From Mycobacterium sp. SMC-8 (GTDB lineage Bacteria; Actinomycetota; Actinomycetes; Mycobacteriales; Mycobacteriaceae), in assembly GCF_025263565.1 (NCBI RefSeq), contig NZ_CP079865.1, positions 372,001 to 436,000 on the forward strand: DNA of 64,000 nucleotides, given 5' to 3'. Position 1 is the stretch's first letter; each line of letters begins with the position of its first letter. Position numbers and translations under genes: made by a program. The notes below the pieces were generated by a model. It had not been told where the DNA came from, made no database searches, and saw only the letters and a program-made list of their open reading frames with translations. Shown piece after piece: positions 61,378-64,000 of this stretch.

Positions 61378-61824
61378 TCACGCGAACGCCAGCGCGGCGA
61401 GCATCGCGCCCGCGGTGACCGCCAGCAGCGGCAGCCGCAGCAGGTTCTTCCGCGTCCACCGCAGCGCCGCGGACTCGTCGATGTCGGCGGGGTCCGTGCG
61501 TTCGAACTCGGCCGCCGTGGGGATCAGGTCGAACAACGTCCACAGCCGCATCGCCGCGTGGCTGACCAGGGCGACCAGCAGCACCACCCCGACCGTTGCG
61601 TCGCCCCACGTGACCACCAGGGTGACGACGAGCAGCACCTCGAAGATCAGGGGCGCGGGCAACCAGAACCGCACCCGCGAGATGCCGCCGTTCTTGGACT
61701 GGATGATGCCCGGGCGTCTGGGCCAGTACGGGTCGACGACGAGGGCTTCGTAGACGGCGGCGCCCAGACAGACGCAGGCGGCCAACGTCGTCGCGGCGAT
61801 CAGGATCAGCGTCGGGGTCCCCAC
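61378..61824 (-). CDS. four-helix membrane protein, function unknown
   Basis: 148 residues. Hydrophobic segments near 5-25, 53-75, 77-95 and 127-147. A conserved-looking loop VDPYWPRRPGIIQSKNGGISR follows the first helix. No catalytic motif is known to me. GTG start at 61824 with a GATAAT box 8 nt before it. It is divergent from the epoxide hydrolase gene (32-bp gap). Confidence 0.75.
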   Translation of the reverse strand: MGTPTLILIAATTLAACVCLGAAVYEALVVDPYWPRRPGIIQSKNGGISRVRFWLPAPLIFEVLLVVTLVVTWGDATVGVVLLVALVSHAAMRLWTLFDLIPTAAEFERTDPADIDESAALRWTRKNLLRLPLLAVTAGAMLAALAFA

Positions 61825-61856
61825 AACCGGTGATTATCCAAGTGTCAGGATGTGCC

Positions 61857-62960
61857 ATGGCCCACATTCAGCCGTTCCGGATCGAAATCGCCGACATCGA
61901 CCTCGCCGACCTCAAGGAACGCCTGCAGCGCACCCGGTGGCCGGAAGCCGAATGCGTCGACGATTGGAGTCAGGGCATCCCGCTGTCCTACACCCGCGAA
62001 CTCGCCGCCTACTGGGCCGACGAATATGACTGGCGGGCAAGGGAAGCCAGCCTGAATCGGTTCGACCACTTCACCACCGAGATCGACGGACTGCCGATCC
62101 ACTTCATCCATGCACGGTCCACCCGTGCAGACGCTTTCCCGCTGATCATCACCCACGGCTGGCCGGGGTCGGTCGTCGAGTTCCACAAGGTGATCGAGCC
62201 GCTCACCGACGCCGGCTTCCACGTCGCCTGTCCGTCGTTGCCCGGCTACGGGTTCTCCGGCAAGCCGGCGTCGACCGGGTGGGGTGTGGAACGCATCGCC
62301 GCGGCGTGGGACGAGCTGATGGTGCGGCTCGGCTACCGCCGCTACGGCGCCCAGGGCGGCGACTGGGGCGCGGCGGTCACCACCCAGATCGGCCGCAACG
62401 TCGGCCACTGCGTGGCGATCCACACCAATATGCCGATCGGCCAGGCGCCCAAGGACATGGGCGAACCGACACCCGACGAACAGGCCGCCCTCGAACGCCT
62501 CGGCTACTACCAGCGCTGGGATTCCGGCTATTCCAAACAACAGTCGACCCGGCCACAGACCCTGGGTTACGGCCTGGTCGATTCGCCGGTCGGCCAGCTG
62601 GCCTGGATTGTCGAGAAGTTCTGGTCGTGGACCGACTGCGATGGGCACCCCGAGAACGCCCTCAGCCGAGACGAGTTGCTCGACAACGTGATGCTGTACT
62701 GGGCCAGCGGCACGGCGGCGTCGTCGGCTCGGCTGTACTGGGAGAGCTTCGGCAGCTTCCGCGGCGGGGGGCCGGTCACACTGCCCACCGGTGTCGCGGC
62801 GTTCCCGAAGGAGATCCTGCGCTCGCCGCGGCACTGGTGCGAGGCCAATTACAACATCACCCGGTGGACCACCATGCCGCGTGGCGGGCATTTCGCGGCG
62901 TTCGAACAGCCCGAGCTCTACATCGATGACGTCGCAACGTTTTTCGCCGACTTCCGCTGA
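61857..62960 (+). CDS. epoxide hydrolase (alpha/beta-hydrolase, N-terminal EHN domain)
   Basis: 367 residues. N-terminal EHN region (about 5-105: PFRIEIADIDLADLKERLQRTRWP) and alpha/beta-hydrolase core with HGWPGS (oxyanion region, about 99-104), nucleophile Asp in AQGGDWGA (about 176) and C-terminal His in MPRGGHFAAFEQP (about 345). The long helical lid contains the tyrosine that activates the epoxide. It hydrolyses an epoxide to a diol; related mycobacterial enzymes detoxify lipid epoxides. ATG 61857 is chosen for AGGA 8 nt upstream; an earlier ATT/ATG-like start is not supported. Confidence 0.9.
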   Translation: MAHIQPFRIEIADIDLADLKERLQRTRWPEAECVDDWSQGIPLSYTRELAAYWADEYDWRAREASLNRFDHFTTEIDGLPIHFIHARSTRADAFPLIITHGWPGSVVEFHKVIEPLTDAGFHVACPSLPGYGFSGKPASTGWGVERIAAAWDELMVRLGYRRYGAQGGDWGAAVTTQIGRNVGHCVAIHTNMPIGQAPKDMGEPTPDEQAALERLGYYQRWDSGYSKQQSTRPQTLGYGLVDSPVGQLAWIVEKFWSWTDCDGHPENALSRDELLDNVMLYWASGTAASSARLYWESFGSFRGGGPVTLPTGVAAFPKEILRSPRHWCEANYNITRWTTMPRGGHFAAFEQPELYIDDVATFFADFR

Positions 62961-62961
62961 C

Positions 62962-63024
62962 CGCCGAAATCGCATTCCACGCGCGTCAAATCGCGAAACG
63001 ACCGCGTGGAATGCGATTTCGGCG
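62962..63024. repeat. long inverted repeat, copy 3
   Basis: Perfect 22-bp arms (62962-62983 and 63003-63024), 19-nt loop, CGCG in the loop centre. It begins 1 bp after the stop of the epoxide hydrolase gene and precedes the end of the convergent beta-propeller gene at 63045. Confidence 0.9.
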
Positions 63025-63044
63025 CGGAAGGCGGCCGCAGAGGG

Positions 63045-64000
63045 TCAGAGCTCGGTGAGCGGGGTGAAGGTGCGCACCGTCGTCACGAAGGCGCCGTCGA
63101 CGCGCTCCGACACCGTGACGTAGGCCGCGCCGTCGGGTCCGAACTTCACCGGTTCGACGAGCTCGCCAGGTCCGAGATCGAGATCGAGGACCTTCACCGG
63201 CCCCGTCGACGTCAACGCAAAGACCCCCTGGTCTGCGCCGGTGAGGGTGACGTACGGCGTGCCGTCGGGACCGAACACCACTCCTTCCTGCCAGAACACG
63301 TAATCCTGTTCGGCCGCTTGCAGGAACCCCGCGAGGTCCGCGGTGGCGATCGTGGCGCCGTCCTGGTCGAACCGCAGGAAGTGGTACTCGAACGGCGACT
63401 GGCCGGACTCGACGGTGATCAGCACCCCGCTGCCGTCCGATCCGAACTGGAGCGCCGGGAAGTTCGGGCGCAGCGGATTGCCCGGCAGCGCAGGCGTCAC
63501 CGTGTCGGTGGCCAACGCCAGCACCGCCCGCGACGTGACCCGGCCCTGCTCGTCCCGTGTCTCGATGACCTGATACGCCGCGCCGTCCGGCCCGAACTCC
63601 ACCGGAGTGGCGACCGTGGTGCCGGCGGGCAACGTCATCGTGCGCACGATGGTCCCGTCCGGGTTCACCACGGCGAGATAGCGCACACCGCCGGACTCGT
63701 AGACGACGTAGCCGTTGTCGCCGGCGTTCGGGTTGGCGTCATATCCGCCGAGCACCGGGCTCACGCTCGGCAGCACCGGCACGACCGTGCCCGGGACCTC
63801 GACCGTGATGACCTCACCGGTGCTGCTGATGATCGCCACGCTGTCGGTCCCGGTGGCGGCGTTGCGGACCGAGACGTACACCGTGCCGTCCGGGGTGACG
63901 CTGATCGGATTGATGACGCGCCCGTCGAGGGGATCGGAGGTTTCGATGGCGTCCGCGGTGATCCGGGAGATGTAGGACTTCCCGGTCGACTCGTCGAAGG
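63045..64000 (-). CDS. beta-propeller-type protein, 5' end outside window
   Basis: At least 318 residues; the frame stays open to the window edge, so the start is missing. Repeated units end in PDGTVYVSV, FGPDGAAYQVIE, FGSDGSGVLITV, FGPDGTPYVTLT and FGPDGAAYVTVS with about 50-residue spacing, the pattern of beta-propeller blades. The protein is acidic and rich in Thr and Val, as in secreted mycobacterial surface proteins; Ig-like or cadherin-like domains may precede. No catalytic residue is recognised. It is convergent with the epoxide hydrolase gene. Confidence 0.7.
   Translation of the reverse strand, partial: FDESTGKSYISRITADAIETSDPLDGRVINPISVTPDGTVYVSVRNAATGTDSVAIISSTGEVITVEVPGTVVPVLPSVSPVLGGYDANPNAGDNGYVVYESGGVRYLAVVNPDGTIVRTMTLPAGTTVATPVEFGPDGAAYQVIETRDEQGRVTSRAVLALATDTVTPALPGNPLRPNFPALQFGSDGSGVLITVESGQSPFEYHFLRFDQDGATIATADLAGFLQAAEQDYVFWQEGVVFGPDGTPYVTLTGADQGVFALTSTGPVKVLDLDLGPGELVEPVKFGPDGAAYVTVSERVDGAFVTTVRTFTPLTEL

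Noticed and set aside
1..64000. tRNA, rRNA, riboswitch or insertion sequence
   Set aside because: No cloverleaf, rRNA-like stretch, aptamer core or transposase frame was recognised; small riboswitches could be missed by eye.

Overview
The window is from a high-GC mycobacterium, probably an environmental or fast-growing species (Mycolicibacterium type). The evidence is two mycolic-acid methyltransferases, a KasA/KasB-type ketoacyl synthase, an EchA6-AccD3-CtpE block whose gene order I recall from the M. tuberculosis Rv0904c-Rv0910 region, many P450 and FadE genes, frequent GTG starts and many probable leaderless promoters (TANNNT ending 6-8 nt before the start codon). I see no rRNA, tRNA, insertion sequence, phage gene or CRISPR array.

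Layout. 1-7.9 kb holds housekeeping and lipid genes: an Hsp20 tail, a GNAT acetyltransferase, a cupin, a BKACE enzyme, two cyclopropane/mycolate methyltransferases, a KAS II enzyme, DUF2945, a double VOC protein and an amidohydrolase. 8.0-21.7 kb is one long minus-strand catabolic operon: SDR, Rieske oxygenase, Baeyer-Villiger monooxygenase, SDR, CoA-transferase, four acyl-CoA dehydrogenases in two large/small pairs, a ThDP enzyme and an aldehyde dehydrogenase. Divergent from it, 21.85-28.1 kb carries an SMP-30-type lactonase homologue, a GntR regulator, two acyl-CoA ligases and an SDR. Together these suggest ring hydroxylation, ketone formation, Baeyer-Villiger ring opening, lactone hydrolysis, CoA activation and beta-oxidation of a cyclic substrate that I cannot name.

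28.2-31.4 kb is a damaged junction: an animal-type haem peroxidase gene with an early +1 frameshift runs out of frame into a truncated membrane GGDEF-EAL gene. 31.4-35.8 kb holds an LLM oxidoreductase, a sulfotransferase, a TIM-barrel isomerase-like protein and a DUF1214 protein. 37.7-49.6 kb is a TetR-controlled plus-strand operon. It encodes two paralogous six-helix membrane proteins, NorD-like and NorQ-like metal-centre chaperones, three small membrane proteins, three P450s, two dihydrodipicolinate-reductase-like proteins (one frameshifted), a VOC protein and an ERG2/sigma-1-receptor homologue. This is the most unusual part of the window.

50.3-58.5 kb is the conserved mycobacterial block: an Rv0910/Rv0909-type toxin-antitoxin pair, ctpE, a beta-lactamase-family lipoprotein, an MBL-fold hydrolase, echA6 and accD3. 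58.6-64 kb has a YhgE/Pip-type membrane exporter with a degenerate ATPase, a small membrane protein, an epoxide hydrolase and a beta-propeller protein cut by the window edge. Three copies of one long inverted repeat sit at gene ends in this last part.

Repeats and regulation stand out: tandem 32-bp units with overlapping start/stop codons before the GntR gene, in-frame 24-bp repeats at that gene's end, two 26-bp divergent promoter modules of identical layout, and TGAC-N4-GTCA operators over two divergent promoters. All functional statements come from reading motifs and remembered family features; no database search was run.
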